From Arthrobacter silvisoli (GTDB lineage Bacteria > Actinomycetota > Actinomycetes > Actinomycetales > Micrococcaceae): a stretch of 64,000 bases of DNA. Below, in pieces: positions 1-11,388 of the stretch. Position numbers and translations under genes: made by a program. The stretch spans positions 62,001 through 126,000 of the forward strand of contig NZ_QRCU01000078.1 of assembly GCF_003369445.1 (NCBI RefSeq), read 5' to 3'. A model generated the notes under the pieces. That model was not told where the DNA came from. It saw nothing but the letters and a program-made list of their open reading frames with translations, and did no database searches. The first letter of the stretch is position 1. Every line of letters begins with the position of its first letter.

Positions 1-837
1 CTCGGTGGCACTGTGGAACTCAGCCCCGACGCGCTGGAACACCTCGTCCGGCTCTCGGCCGGGGATGCCCGACGTGCACTGACCGCGCTGGAAGCGGCGG
101 CGGGCGTCGCCTTCGGTGACCGGCACGACCACCCGGGGCAGGGCAGTGCGGAGAAGGATGACGACGGCGGCAGCCCCGCGGGTGCCGGCGCGGATTCCGC
201 GCTGCTCGTCGAACTCCGGCACACCGAGCGCGCGCTGGATTCCGCGGCCGTGCGGTATGACCGGGCCGGGGACCAGCACTACGACGTGGCCAGCGCGTTC
301 ATCAAGTCCATCAGGGGCTCGGACGTCGACGCCGCCCTGCACTACCTGGCGCGGATGCTGGAGGCCGGGGAGGACCCGCGCTTCATCGCCCGCCGCATCG
401 TGATCTCTGCGTCCGAAGACATCGGCATGGCGGACCCGACGGCCCTGCAGACGGCGGTCGCCGCCGCCCAGGCCGTCCAGCTCATCGGAATGCCCGAGGG
501 CCGGATCATCCTCGCGGAGGCAGTGGTCCACCTCGCCACCGCGCCCAAGTCAAACGCTGCCTACATGGGCATCAACGCGGCAATCGCCGACGTCCGGGCC
601 GGGCTGGGCAGCGGAATCCCGATGCACTTGCGCGACGCCCACTATCAGGGCGCCAAGGGCCTGGGCCACGGGCAGGGCTACAAATACGCCCACGACGCCC
701 CGCATGGTGTGGCCACGCAGCAATACCCGCCGGACGATCTGGTGGGCAAGGACTACTACAACCCCACCGCGAACGGTGCCGAGCGGGAGATCGCGCCCCG
801 GCTCGAGAGGCTGCGGAAGATCGTCCGGGGAAAGTAG
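1..837 (+). CDS. rarA: Replication-associated recombination protein RarA (MgsA), C-terminal part
   Basis: The gene is open from the first base, so its 5' part with the AAA+ Walker motifs lies outside the window. RarA/MgsA/WRNIP1 ATPases act at stalled replication forks in the cytoplasm. The visible part starts in the AAA+ lid (SAGDARRALTALEAAA, with the sensor-2-type arginine context) and continues through the RarA tetramerisation domain: YDVASAFIKSIRGSD, a conserved ARMLEAGEDPRFIARR block, the ASEDIGMADP signature, KSNAAYMGINAA and the C-terminal tail GYKYAHDAPHGVATQQYPPD. A stretch of about 45 poorly conserved residues (DRHDHPGQGSAEKDDDGG) separates the lid from the C-terminal domain. The family assignment is firm from these motifs; only the extent upstream is unknown. 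Confidence 0.95.
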   Translation, partial: LGGTVELSPDALEHLVRLSAGDARRALTALEAAAGVAFGDRHDHPGQGSAEKDDDGGSPAGAGADSALLVELRHTERALDSAAVRYDRAGDQHYDVASAFIKSIRGSDVDAALHYLARMLEAGEDPRFIARRIVISASEDIGMADPTALQTAVAAAQAVQLIGMPEGRIILAEAVVHLATAPKSNAAYMGINAAIADVRAGLGSGIPMHLRDAHYQGAKGLGHGQGYKYAHDAPHGVATQQYPPDDLVGKDYYNPTANGAEREIAPRLERLRKIVRGK

Positions 838-915
838 CCGCGGGGAGGGCGGTGCCGGGACGGGCGGCTGCGCCGAGAACCCGCACGTCCGGCGGCCGCT
901 CTTGCCGCGGGATGC

Positions 916-921
916 TAGGAT
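916..921 (+). promoter_or_regulatory. Candidate -10 box for rpsD (TAGGAT)
   Basis: TAGGAT fits the actinobacterial TANNNT -10 pattern and lies in the 240-nt gap between rarA and rpsD. It would put transcription start near 928, leaving a leader of about 150 nt that could carry autoregulation by S4. No convincing -35 box is seen at 17-18 nt, so support is weak. Confidence 0.3.
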
Positions 922-1077
922 TGATGCTTGTCTGGCATGGTCCGGGCACAATCATCTTCGAAGGTTCCTTTGACGGTGCTGTGCCGCGGGGCAGTAGCAA
1001 AAGGCAGCGGTTGGCCGATGCTCTCCCACCTGGAGGCCAGTTACATCAACACACCGCAGTATTTTGGAAGGACACAA

Positions 1078-1704
1078 GTGGCTAACAACACTCGTGCTCG
1101 CCGTACCGCACGCCTTTCGCGTTCGCTCGGCATCGCCCTGACTCCCAAGGCCGCCAAGTACATGGAGCGCCGTCCGTACGGCCCCGGTGAACACGGTCGT
1201 GCCCGCAAGAAGCAGGACTCCGACTACGCCGTTCGTCTGCGCGAGAAGCAGCGTCTGCGCGCCCAGTACGGCATCCGCGAAGCCCAGATGACCCGTGCCT
1301 TCGAAGAAGCACGCCGCACCAAGGGCCTGACCGGTGAAAACCTGATCGAACTGCTCGAAATGCGTCTCGACGCCCTCGTGCTGCGCGCCGGTTTCGCCCG
1401 TACCATCGCCCAGGCCCGCCAGCTGGTTGTGCACCGCCACATCCTGGTTGACGGCGTCCGCGTGGACCGCCCGTCGTTCCGCGTTTCCGAAGGCCAGCTC
1501 GTCCACGTCCACAGCCGCAGCGAAACCATGGCCCCGTTCCAGGTTGCTGCAGCAGGTGCGCACCGCGATGTTCTGCCGACCGTCCCGGCCTACCTGGACG
1601 TCAAGCTTGACGCCCTCCAGGCACGCCTGGTCCGTCGCCCGAAGCGCTCCGAGGTCCCCGTGACCTGCGAAGAGCAGCTCGTCGTCGAATTCTACGCGCG
1701 CTAG
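1078..1704 (+). CDS. rpsD: 30S ribosomal protein S4
   Basis: S4 (208 aa) binds 16S rRNA early in assembly of the small subunit. The start is the GTG at 1078, with GGAAGG 7 nt upstream; translation then reads ANNTRARRTARLSRSLG. An in-frame extension further upstream exists but has no family resemblance. The S4 RNA-binding domain covers about residues 97-160 (MRLDALVLRAGFARTIAQAR, then VVHRHILVDGVRV). The N-terminus lacks the four-cysteine zinc knuckle of C+ S4 proteins, so this is the zinc-independent C- form. The gene stands alone behind rarA, not in the alpha operon with rpsM, rpsK and rpoA, and is followed by a strong terminator. Confidence 0.97.
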   Translation: MANNTRARRTARLSRSLGIALTPKAAKYMERRPYGPGEHGRARKKQDSDYAVRLREKQRLRAQYGIREAQMTRAFEEARRTKGLTGENLIELLEMRLDALVLRAGFARTIAQARQLVVHRHILVDGVRVDRPSFRVSEGQLVHVHSRSETMAPFQVAAAGAHRDVLPTVPAYLDVKLDALQARLVRRPKRSEVPVTCEEQLVVEFYAR

Positions 1705-1720
1705 ATTCCAGCGAACGTAT

Positions 1721-1758
1721 ACAAAGAAGCCCGTGGCACGCGCCGCGGGCTTCTTTGT
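1721..1758 (+). terminator. Intrinsic terminator after rpsD
   Basis: Thirteen-base inverted arms (acaaagaagcccg / cgggcttctttgt) enclose a GC-rich loop, with TTCTTTGT in the 3' arm, 17 nt after the rpsD stop. The A/T-rich ends make it symmetric, so it could stop transcription in either direction. Confidence 0.85.
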
Positions 1759-1849
1759 ATGTAAGGTACTTGGGGGAGAACAGCAGGACGGCCACCGGTG
1801 TTTCCGCAGGCCGGCCCGCCAGACACGCGACGCAAGGAGATGAGAGAAC

Positions 1850-2224
1850 ATGACCGGTGGCGACATCGCAGGACTGATCGCAGCCGGGGTTTTCGCACTC
1901 CTTGTCCTCCTGCTGGCAGTGCCGATCCTCAAGCTCGGGCGGGTCTTCGACGAAGTCCGCACCTCCATCCGCAGCCTCAGCGATGGTGCCACTCCGCTGA
2001 TGGACGAAGTGACGGCCACTGTTTCCACCACCAACCAGCAGCTGAAGAAGGTCGACGGGATTGCCTCGAACGTTTCGGATGCCTCGGCCAACATCTCGGC
2101 CCTTTCTTCGCTGGTCGCGGCCACTCTTGGCTCCCCGCTGATCAAAGTCGCTGCCTTCAGCTACGGCGTCCGCTCCGCGTTCACCGCCCGCCGCAAGCCC
2201 TCGTCCGGCCGCCGCAGCCGCTGA
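1850..2224 (+). CDS. DUF948 family membrane protein
   Basis: This 124-aa protein has one N-terminal transmembrane helix (GLIAAGVFALLVLLLAVPIL, about residues 8-28), then a helical region rich in Asp, Ser and Thr (VRTSIRSLSDGATPLMDEV; VSTTNQQLKKVDGIASN) and a basic tail ARRKPSSGRRSR. This is the layout of DUF948 proteins, which resemble the helical part of chemotaxis receptors. Their function is unknown; some homologues are called general stress proteins. ATG at 1850 follows AAGGAGATGAGAG. It sits between rpsD and alaS, a position conserved in Micrococcaceae as far as I recall, and is probably co-transcribed with the next small gene and alaS. Confidence 0.8.
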   Translation: MTGGDIAGLIAAGVFALLVLLLAVPILKLGRVFDEVRTSIRSLSDGATPLMDEVTATVSTTNQQLKKVDGIASNVSDASANISALSSLVAATLGSPLIKVAAFSYGVRSAFTARRKPSSGRRSR

Positions 2225-2259
2225 ACCCCACCAACCAGGACCCGTAAGTCAGGAAAACC

Positions 2260-2490
2260 GTGAAAAGAATCGTCTGGATGGGAATCGGTGTCGCGATCGG
2301 CGTGATCGCGTTCCGCAAGATCAGTGAAGCGAAGAACGGCCTCGGCGCCGAAGGCCTCAACCGGGCTGTGGGCAGGCTGGCCGATGGCATTTACGACTTC
2401 GCGGATGCCGTGCGGGCAGGAATGGGCGAACGGGAGAGCGAACTCCGGGCCGCGCTGGGCCTGGATGACGACGGCGCCGCCCGCCACTAG
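2260..2490 (+). CDS. Small membrane-anchored protein (DUF6167-like)
   Basis: A 76-aa protein starts at GTG 2260 with CAGGA upstream. It has a short N-terminal hydrophobic segment (IVWMGIGVAIGVIAF, residues 4-18) and then a charged helical region (ISEAKNGLGAEGLNRAVGRL and DFADAVRAGMGERESELRAA). This matches my recollection of the DUF6167 proteins found just upstream of alaS in actinobacteria; the family name is from memory. It lies 35 nt after the DUF948 gene and 109 nt before alaS, suggesting co-expression. No function is known, and no catalytic residues are evident. Confidence 0.65.
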   Translation: MKRIVWMGIGVAIGVIAFRKISEAKNGLGAEGLNRAVGRLADGIYDFADAVRAGMGERESELRAALGLDDDGAARH

Positions 2491-2599
2491 CCGCCGCGGT
2501 TCGCCCTACCGCCAACAACAGGGCAGAATTGGAAGCTGCGGGAACGGCGTCTGCCGCCCGCGCATTGAGTCAGGTTTCAGAAGGGTAAGTAATCAGCTA

Positions 2600-5274
<2,675 letters not shown>

Positions 5275-5278
<4 letters not shown>

Positions 5279-5895
5279 TCCCGGACTCCATGCCGGATAA
5301 CAGTGCTTACCCCCGGGGCGTCAAACTGGGGGTCGACGTCGGAACCGTCCGGGTCGGGCTTGCGGCCTGCGACCCGGACGGCATCCTCGCCAGCCCGATC
5401 AGGACGCTGAAGCGCGATGCGAAGAAGAATTCCGACGTCGGTGTCATCGTCAGGCAGGCAAGCGAACGAGGTGCCGTGCAGGTTTTTGTCGGGCTTCCCC
5501 GGACCCTGAAAGGCCAGGAAGGTCCGTCTGCCCGCATGGCCACCGAGTATGCGCAGTTGCTTGCGGAGGCCCTCAGGCAGGCGGGATTGGAGGTGCCCGT
5601 CCACCTGATCGACGAACGACTCAGCACGGTTTCGGCCCATCGGAACCTTCGCGACGCTGGATTGAGCAGCAAGGAACACCGTAAAGTGGTGGATCAGCTT
5701 GCTGCGGCTGGAATCCTGCAGCACGCCATCGAGATGCAGAAATCCAGGGGCCAGGATGTCGGCAGGCGCGTGCCAGCGCCCGTTCCGGTCCAGGAGTCCG
5801 CTCAGGCCGGGGGAGCCGCCGCGGACGGGTCCGGTCCAGCAACTGAGACAGATTCCCAACGAGCGGAAGGCAATCGTGAGCCCGGTCAATCATGA
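5275..5895 (+). CDS. ruvX: RuvX/YqgF, putative pre-16S rRNA nuclease
   Basis: YqgF/RuvX is an RNase H-fold nuclease implicated in maturing the 5' end of 16S rRNA. The conserved strands are visible: KLGVDVGTVRVGLAACDPDG with the catalytic Asp, VFVGLPRTLKGQEGPSA, and VHLIDERLSTVSA with the second acidic pair. The protein is 206 aa; the fold ends near VVDQLAAAGILQHAIE, and the last 50 or so residues are a low-complexity Ala/Pro/Gln/Glu tail, longer than in E. coli (about 138 aa). GTG 5275 overlaps the alaS stop by 4 nt; ATG 5290 is an equally possible start. The 3' end overlaps mltG by 20 nt. Confidence 0.93.
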
Positions 5896-7654
5896 CCCCT
5901 CCGGTGAAACACCCGAGCCCGCCGGACGCCCCCTGACGCGCCGCGAACTGCGAGCCAGGGAGCGCTATCTGGAAACGCAACAGCAGTTGCTGGTTCCCCT
6001 CCCAGCGCCGGTGCCGGCTGTTTCCGACGCCCCTGCCCCCGAAGTCCCCGACACCCCGGGCTTCGGCGGCCCCTTTGGCGGCCAGGATGTTGCGGACCCT
6101 GCGGAGGGTGCCGGACGCCCGGACCACGCAGCCCATGGGGCGCATACAGCGCCGCTTCTTCCCGACGGGCAGCCCCAACCCGCAACGGACATCGCACCCG
6201 TCGTTCACGCCGGGCCTGCCGCATCGGCGCCTGACGTTGATGCAGTGCCGGTGGTGCCCGCCCAGCCTGTTGAGCCGCCCCTGACTGCGGTGTCCGAGGA
6301 AGCCGTCGAGGATCACGTTCCTGCCGTGTACGCGGAACCCCACCCGCACCACGGCGCTTCCGGAGAACCTGCCGGCCGGGACCACTCCGCCTATGACGGC
6401 CACGAGGCCCACGGACTCCATCCCGGGGAACCGGCGTACGCCTACCAGGACCCGCATCACGGCCATGACGACGAGGCTCACCAGCACGACGCCGCTTCCC
6501 ACCACGGGTACACGGACTTCCACGCGGAAGACCACCATGACGGCCACGAGCCGCACCCTGTGCTGGCCGCCGTTGAGCCCGAATCCAAGCCTTCCAAGAA
6601 GGTCCGCCGCCGCCGTCGGGGCCTGGCTTTGTTCCTGACTTTCGCGGTGTTTGTCGCCGCCGTGGCGCTTGGCGCCCAGTTCCTCAAGCCCTTGCTCGGC
6701 ATGGACAAAGTGACGGACTATCCCGGACCTGGAACCGGATCGGTGTCCGTCACGGTGATGCCCGGCGCCGGGCCGAAGCAGGTTGCGGACCAATTGCAGA
6801 GTGAAGGAATCGTCGCTGACTCCGCCACGTTCCTCCAGGCGTTCTCGGCGTCCGGCGGCGAGCTGTCGCCCGGCGATTTCACCTTCCGCAAGGAAATGAA
6901 GAACGCGGACGCCGTGGCGGTCCTGATCAAGAGCGACGCGGGGAAAGTCATCTACTTCGCCCTGAACGCCGGCCTGCGTATCGGCGAGTCCCTTGACGCC
7001 ATCTCGCAGGGCTCGGGGATACCCCTGGACCAGCTGAAGGCGCTGAGCGACAGTCCGGCGCAGTTCGGCGTGCCTGCGAAGGCAAAGAACCTTGAAGGCT
7101 TCCTGGCTCCGGGCGAGTACCGCTTCCCGCTGGGCACCAGTGCCAAGGACATCCTGCAGAAGCTCGTCACCGGAACCATGGACGAGCTCAAGGCGCAGGG
7201 GATCACCGACCCGACCAAGCAGTACCAGGCCATCATCGTGGCAAGCATCGTACAGGCCGAGGGCGGCCAGGCCGATTACCGGAACGTCGCCGGGGCCATC
7301 TACAACAGGCTCAAGCCGAGCAACAAGGAAACGAACGGCCTGATCCAGTCCGATGCCACGGTCACCTACGGCCTGGGCACCAAGACCTTCCACCTGACGG
7401 ACGAGCAGAAGGCGGACAAGGGCAACCCGTACAACACCTATGCGATTCCCGGACTCCCGGTAGGCCCCATCGGTTCCCCGGGGAAGACGGCCATTGACGC
7501 CGCAGCCAAGCCCGCAGCGAACAACTACCTCTATTGGGTGACCATCAACCTGGACACGAAGGAAACGAAGTTCTCCAGCACGCTGGCCGAGCACAACAAG
7601 TACGTCGCCCAGTACACCGCGTGGTGCACCGCCAACCCGGGACGTTGCGTATGA
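5876..7654 (+). CDS. mltG: Endolytic transglycosylase MltG with long His-rich cytoplasmic N-terminus
   Basis: MltG cleaves nascent glycan strands at the membrane and sets peptidoglycan chain length. GTG 5876 follows GCGGAAGG and lies inside the end of ruvX. Residues 1-245 are a hydrophilic cytoplasmic tail with an RRELRARERYLETQQQLL helix and a histidine-rich block (about 19 His between residues 155 and 228). One transmembrane helix follows (LALFLTFAVFVAAVALGAQF, about 250-269), then the YceG/MltG domain: EGFLAPGEYRFP, IVASIVQAEGGQADYRN with the catalytic Glu, LIQSDATVTYGL and PYNTYAIPGLPVGPIGSPG. At 592 aa it is far longer than E. coli MltG (340 aa), all of it from the N-terminal tail. It overlaps aroE by 4 nt (ATGA). 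Confidence 0.95.
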   Translation: MSPVNHDPSGETPEPAGRPLTRRELRARERYLETQQQLLVPLPAPVPAVSDAPAPEVPDTPGFGGPFGGQDVADPAEGAGRPDHAAHGAHTAPLLPDGQPQPATDIAPVVHAGPAASAPDVDAVPVVPAQPVEPPLTAVSEEAVEDHVPAVYAEPHPHHGASGEPAGRDHSAYDGHEAHGLHPGEPAYAYQDPHHGHDDEAHQHDAASHHGYTDFHAEDHHDGHEPHPVLAAVEPESKPSKKVRRRRRGLALFLTFAVFVAAVALGAQFLKPLLGMDKVTDYPGPGTGSVSVTVMPGAGPKQVADQLQSEGIVADSATFLQAFSASGGELSPGDFTFRKEMKNADAVAVLIKSDAGKVIYFALNAGLRIGESLDAISQGSGIPLDQLKALSDSPAQFGVPAKAKNLEGFLAPGEYRFPLGTSAKDILQKLVTGTMDELKAQGITDPTKQYQAIIVASIVQAEGGQADYRNVAGAIYNRLKPSNKETNGLIQSDATVTYGLGTKTFHLTDEQKADKGNPYNTYAIPGLPVGPIGSPGKTAIDAAAKPAANNYLYWVTINLDTKETKFSSTLAEHNKYVAQYTAWCTANPGRCV

Positions 7655-8508
7655 GCCGCCGTGCCGCCGTGCTTGGGCACCCCATCGGCCACTCCAAGTC
7701 GCCGGCCCTGCACCGTGCCGCCTACGCGCAGCTCGGCGCGGACATCAGCTACACGGCGATCGACGTGACCGCCGAGCAGCTGCCGGAATTCATGGCAGGC
7801 GTCGCCGGTCAGCCGGAATGGTGCGGCCTGTCCGTGACCATGCCGCTGAAGACGGCGATGGTCGCGGAGGTGCACGAAGTGCGGGGAGCCGGTGCGCACC
7901 TTGGCGTGATCAACACCGTGGCGTTCGAGGACGATGGCGGGGTTCCCCGCCGGGTCGGCTACAACACCGACGTCGCCGGGATTGTCCACGCGGTCCGGTA
8001 TGCGGGCGTCGCCGAGCGGCCCGGCGCTGCCGTGCTCGGCGGCGGCGGGACGTCCGCCGCGGCGATCGCGGCGCTCCGCGAGCTCGGCTGCGACACTGCC
8101 CGGGTGTACGTGCGCGACGCCGGGCGGGCGGGTGAAGCGGTCAAGGCCGCCGACGCCGTCGGGCTGGCCATCGAGCTGCTTCCCATGGAAGCTGCCGCGG
8201 CAGGCATCGCCGGGGCGGGGCTGGTGATTTCCACCCTGCCGCCCCGGGCGGCCGACGGCATCGCCGACGCACTGGCGGCAACGGGCACCGGGGGAGGCGC
8301 CGGAGTGCTGCTGGACGTCGCCTATGACCCATGGCCCAGCCGGCTCGCCGAAGAATGGCAGCGGCGCGGTGGAGCTGTGGTCCCGGGCTTGGAGATGCTC
8401 CTGTACCAGGCAGTCGAGCAGATCAGGCTGTTCAGTGGCCTCGGCGTCGGTGCCGATGTCATAGATGTGATGTGCGACTCAGTCGGGCTTCCCCGGCGGG
8501 TCTACTAG
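7651..8508 (+). CDS. aroE: Shikimate dehydrogenase
   Basis: AroE reduces 3-dehydroshikimate to shikimate with NADPH. The 285-aa protein starts at ATG 7651, overlapping the mltG stop. The substrate-binding N-terminus AVLGHPIGHSKSPALHRAAY carries the Ser-Lys-Ser pair; VTMPLKTAMV holds the catalytic Lys in a variant of the usual VTIPHK; YNTDVAGIVHAV has the conserved Asn-Thr-Asp. The nucleotide-binding loop is GGGGTSAAAIAAL near residue 130, and the C-terminus ends with the conserved PGLEMLLYQAVEQIRLF helix. It heads the aroE-aroC-aroK-aroB cluster. AroD/AroQ and AroA, needed for the full pathway, are not in the window. Confidence 0.95.
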   Translation: MSRRAAVLGHPIGHSKSPALHRAAYAQLGADISYTAIDVTAEQLPEFMAGVAGQPEWCGLSVTMPLKTAMVAEVHEVRGAGAHLGVINTVAFEDDGGVPRRVGYNTDVAGIVHAVRYAGVAERPGAAVLGGGGTSAAAIAALRELGCDTARVYVRDAGRAGEAVKAADAVGLAIELLPMEAAAAGIAGAGLVISTLPPRAADGIADALAATGTGGGAGVLLDVAYDPWPSRLAEEWQRRGGAVVPGLEMLLYQAVEQIRLFSGLGVGADVIDVMCDSVGLPRRVY

Positions 8509-8534
8509 CCCCCTTACATGGCAGGATTGGATAT

Positions 8535-9734
8535 ATGTTGCGTTGGTTGACTGCCGGAGAATCCCATGGGCCGGCACTGCTCGGAATTGTTGAAGGCGTC
8601 CCCGCCGGTGTGGAACTTGCCAGTGATGACCTGCGCGAGGCATTGGCCCGCCGTCGTCTTGGTTACGGCCGCGGCGCCCGCATGAAGTTTGAGCAGGACG
8701 AAGTCAGCATCCTCGGCGGTGTCCGCCATGGCGTCACGCAGGGTGGTCCGGTGGCGATCCAGATCGGCAACACCGAGTGGCCCAAGTGGGAGCAGATCAT
8801 GTCTGCTGACCCGGTGGACCCGGAACTGCTTGCCGACCAGGCACGCAACGCCCCCTTGACCCGGCCGCGCCCGGGCCACGCCGATTTCACCGGCATGCAG
8901 AAGTACGGCTTCGACGAGGCCCGTCCCGTCCTGGAGCGCGCCAGCGCCCGCGAAACCGCCACCCGCGTTGCCTTGGGCACCGTTGCCGCGCGCTTCCTCA
9001 AGCAGCTCGGCATCGAACTCGTCAGCCACACGGTGTCCATCGGCAGCGTCTCGGTCCCGGAAGGCCGGCCGCTGCCGCTGCCCTCCGACGTCCTGGCGCT
9101 GGACTCGGACCCGCTGCGCTGCTTCGACCGTGAAACTTCCGACGCCATGGTGGCTGAGGTCGACGCCGCGCACAAGGAAGGCGAAACCCTCGGCGGCGTC
9201 GTCGAGGTCCTCGCTTACGGCCTGCCGCCCGGGCTGGGCAGCTACGTCCACTGGGACCGCCGCCTCGACGCGCGGCTCGCCGCCGCCCTCATGGGCATCC
9301 AGGCCATCAAAGGCGTCGAAGTCGGCGATGGCTTCCGCACCGCGGCCCGCCGCGGATCGGCCGCGCATGACGAGATCTTCCGCGACGAGGACGGCCGCAT
9401 CATCCGAAAGACCAACCGCGCCGGCGGCGTCGAAGGCGGCATGAGCATCGGTGAGGTGCTCCGTGTCCGCGCAGCCATGAAGCCGATCGCCACCGTGCCG
9501 CGCGCCCTGAGGACCATCGACGTGCGCACCGGCGAACCCGCCAAGGCCCACCACCAGCGCTCCGACGTCTGTGCCGTCCCGGCCGCCGGCGTCGTGGCCG
9601 AAGCCATGGTGGCGCTGGTGCTGGCCGAGGCCGTCACCGAGAAGTTCGGCGGCGACTCGGTGACCGAGACCGCCCGCAACCTGAAGGCGTACCTGGAGAA
9701 CATCCCGGCAACCCTGGACACGGTCGGCAACTAG
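8535..9734 (+). CDS. aroC: Chorismate synthase
   Basis: AroC converts EPSP to chorismate with reduced FMN, the last shikimate-pathway step. The 399-aa length is typical of actinobacteria. ATG 8535 begins MLRWLTAGESHGPALLG, the canonical N-terminus; longer in-frame readings run back into aroE and lack family similarity. Family signatures seen: RRRLGYGRGARMKFEQD, ILGGVRHGVTQGGPVA, the phosphate/FMN-binding RASARETATRVALG, and RSDVCAVPAAGVVAEAM near the C-terminus. It lies 26 nt after aroE with a modest GGCAGGA site, and its stop overlaps the aroK GTG by one base (TAGTG). Confidence 0.97.
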   Translation: MLRWLTAGESHGPALLGIVEGVPAGVELASDDLREALARRRLGYGRGARMKFEQDEVSILGGVRHGVTQGGPVAIQIGNTEWPKWEQIMSADPVDPELLADQARNAPLTRPRPGHADFTGMQKYGFDEARPVLERASARETATRVALGTVAARFLKQLGIELVSHTVSIGSVSVPEGRPLPLPSDVLALDSDPLRCFDRETSDAMVAEVDAAHKEGETLGGVVEVLAYGLPPGLGSYVHWDRRLDARLAAALMGIQAIKGVEVGDGFRTAARRGSAAHDEIFRDEDGRIIRKTNRAGGVEGGMSIGEVLRVRAAMKPIATVPRALRTIDVRTGEPAKAHHQRSDVCAVPAAGVVAEAMVALVLAEAVTEKFGGDSVTETARNLKAYLENIPATLDTVGN

Positions 9735-10300
9735 TGGCCCATGGTATTTCCGGTCCCGGTAGCCGCTCCGTGATTGTGCTGATGGGTCCGATGGCGGTCG
9801 GCAAGTCCGTCATTGGCCAGCAGCTCGCACAGCATCTGGGCCTGCCCTTCATCGACACCGATGCCGTCATCGTCGAACAGCACGGCACGATCGCGGACAT
9901 TTTCGCCGGTCGCGGCGAGCACGCCTTCCGCGAAATCGAGGCACGCACGGTGGCCCGCGCCGTCGAGGATTCCCGGCAGGACGGCGCCGTCATCTCGCTC
10001 GGCGGCGGCGCCGTCCTGGACTCGGGTACCCAGCAGCTGCTGGGCGGCTGCACTGCCGTCTACCTGGAATGCGACGCCGATACGGTGGCCGAACGCATCG
10101 CCCGGAACAGCGGCCGCCCGCTGCTGGCCGGCGACGCGATGGCCCGCTGGCAGACCCTGTTCGACGCCCGGAGGCCGGTCTACACCCGTCTGGCGGACAT
10201 CACCATCGACGTCCGCAGCGGCACGGTCGCGGAGATCGCCCTGCGGGTCGAGGAAGCACTGCAAAGCTTCATGGCCGTGAAAGAGGAAGTTCAACAATGA
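9734..10300 (+). CDS. aroK: Shikimate kinase
   Basis: AroK phosphorylates shikimate with ATP. The 188-aa P-loop kinase has Walker A GPMAVGKS (about residues 17-24), the shikimate-binding Asp in FIDTDAVIVEQHG, the FREIEARTVARAV segment with the substrate Arg, the GGGAVLD loop, and the lid RNSGRPLLAGDAMARWQTL. The GTG start at 9734 overlaps the aroC stop by one nucleotide; an internal ATG at 9740 would remove only two residues. It overlaps aroB by 4 nt. The order aroC-aroK-aroB is the usual actinobacterial one. Confidence 0.96.
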   Translation: MAHGISGPGSRSVIVLMGPMAVGKSVIGQQLAQHLGLPFIDTDAVIVEQHGTIADIFAGRGEHAFREIEARTVARAVEDSRQDGAVISLGGGAVLDSGTQQLLGGCTAVYLECDADTVAERIARNSGRPLLAGDAMARWQTLFDARRPVYTRLADITIDVRSGTVAEIALRVEEALQSFMAVKEEVQQ

Positions 10301-11388
10301 GCACTGAATCGACCATCATCAAGGTCACCGGACAGGCGGCCACTGACAATTACGACGTCGTGATCGGGCGGGGCCTGCTGTCCTCCCTTCCCGCAACGCT
10401 CGGGGAACGGGTCAAGCGTGTCCTGGTGATCCACCCCCGGGCGCTGCGCCTCACCGGCGACGCCGTGCGGGCCGAACTGGACGCCGCCGGCTTCACCGCC
10501 GTCACGGCCGAGATCCCGGACGCCGAGGAAGGCAAGCACATCCAGGTGGCCGCGTTCTGCTGGCAGGTGCTGGGCCAGAACGACTTCACCCGCTCCGACG
10601 CTGTGGTCTCCGTGGGCGGTGGCGCCGTGACTGACCTGGCCGGCTTCGTCGCTGCCACCTGGCTGCGCGGCGTGAAGGTGGTGCACATGCCCACCAGCCT
10701 GCTCGGCATGGTGGACGCCTCCGTGGGCGGCAAGACCGGCATCAACACGGCCGAGGGCAAGAACCTGGTGGGTTCCTTCCACCCGCCGGCAGCCGTCCTG
10801 GCCGACCTCGACACCCTGCGCACCCTGCCGAAGAACGAATTCATCTCCGGTATGGCGGAGGTCATCAAATGCGGGTTCATCGCGGACCCCGCCATCCTTG
10901 ACCTGATCGAGAACAAGGGTTCCGAAGCGGTGGACCCTGAGTCCGCCGTCGTGCGTGAACTGATCGAACGCGCCATCGCAGTCAAGGCCAGGGTCGTCTC
11001 CGAGGACCTGAAGGAATCGGGCCTGCGGGAGATCCTGAACTACGGCCACACCCTGGGCCACGCCATCGAACTCGTGGAACGCTACTCCTGGCGGCACGGC
11101 GCTGCCGTGTCGGTGGGCATGATGTTCGCCGCGGAGCTTTCCCGCAGCGTCGGGCGGCTTTCCGACGCCGACGCCGACCGGCACCGCAGCATCCTCGAGG
11201 GCTTCGGCCTTCCGGTCACCTACCGGAAGGACCGCTGGCAGGGCCTGCTCGACGGGATGCGCCGGGACAAGAAGTCCCGCGGCGACCTCCTGCGCTTCGT
11301 GGTCCTCGATGGAATCGCCAAGCCCGGCATCCTCGACGTGCCGGACACCTCCCTGCTGTTTGCCGCCTACCAGGAAATCGCATCATGA
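10297..11388 (+). CDS. aroB: 3-Dehydroquinate synthase
   Basis: AroB cyclises DAHP to 3-dehydroquinate using NAD+ and a divalent metal. The 363-aa protein starts at ATG 10297 behind GAGGAAG. Visible motifs: EEGKHIQ, the NAD-binding VSVGGGAVTDLAGFVAATWL, PTSLLGMVDASVGGKTGIN, the metal ligands in MAEVIKCGF, NYGHTLGHAIE and the later RHGAAVSVGM histidine. The start overlaps aroK (ATGA) and the end overlaps the next small gene (ATGA), so all the aro genes from aroC on are translationally coupled. Confidence 0.97.
   Translation: MSTESTIIKVTGQAATDNYDVVIGRGLLSSLPATLGERVKRVLVIHPRALRLTGDAVRAELDAAGFTAVTAEIPDAEEGKHIQVAAFCWQVLGQNDFTRSDAVVSVGGGAVTDLAGFVAATWLRGVKVVHMPTSLLGMVDASVGGKTGINTAEGKNLVGSFHPPAAVLADLDTLRTLPKNEFISGMAEVIKCGFIADPAILDLIENKGSEAVDPESAVVRELIERAIAVKARVVSEDLKESGLREILNYGHTLGHAIELVERYSWRHGAAVSVGMMFAAELSRSVGRLSDADADRHRSILEGFGLPVTYRKDRWQGLLDGMRRDKKSRGDLLRFVVLDGIAKPGILDVPDTSLLFAAYQEIAS

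Noticed and set aside
2491..2599. T-box or leader peptide before alaS
   Set aside because: No Ala-codon run, T-box bulge sequence or terminator found in 109 nt.
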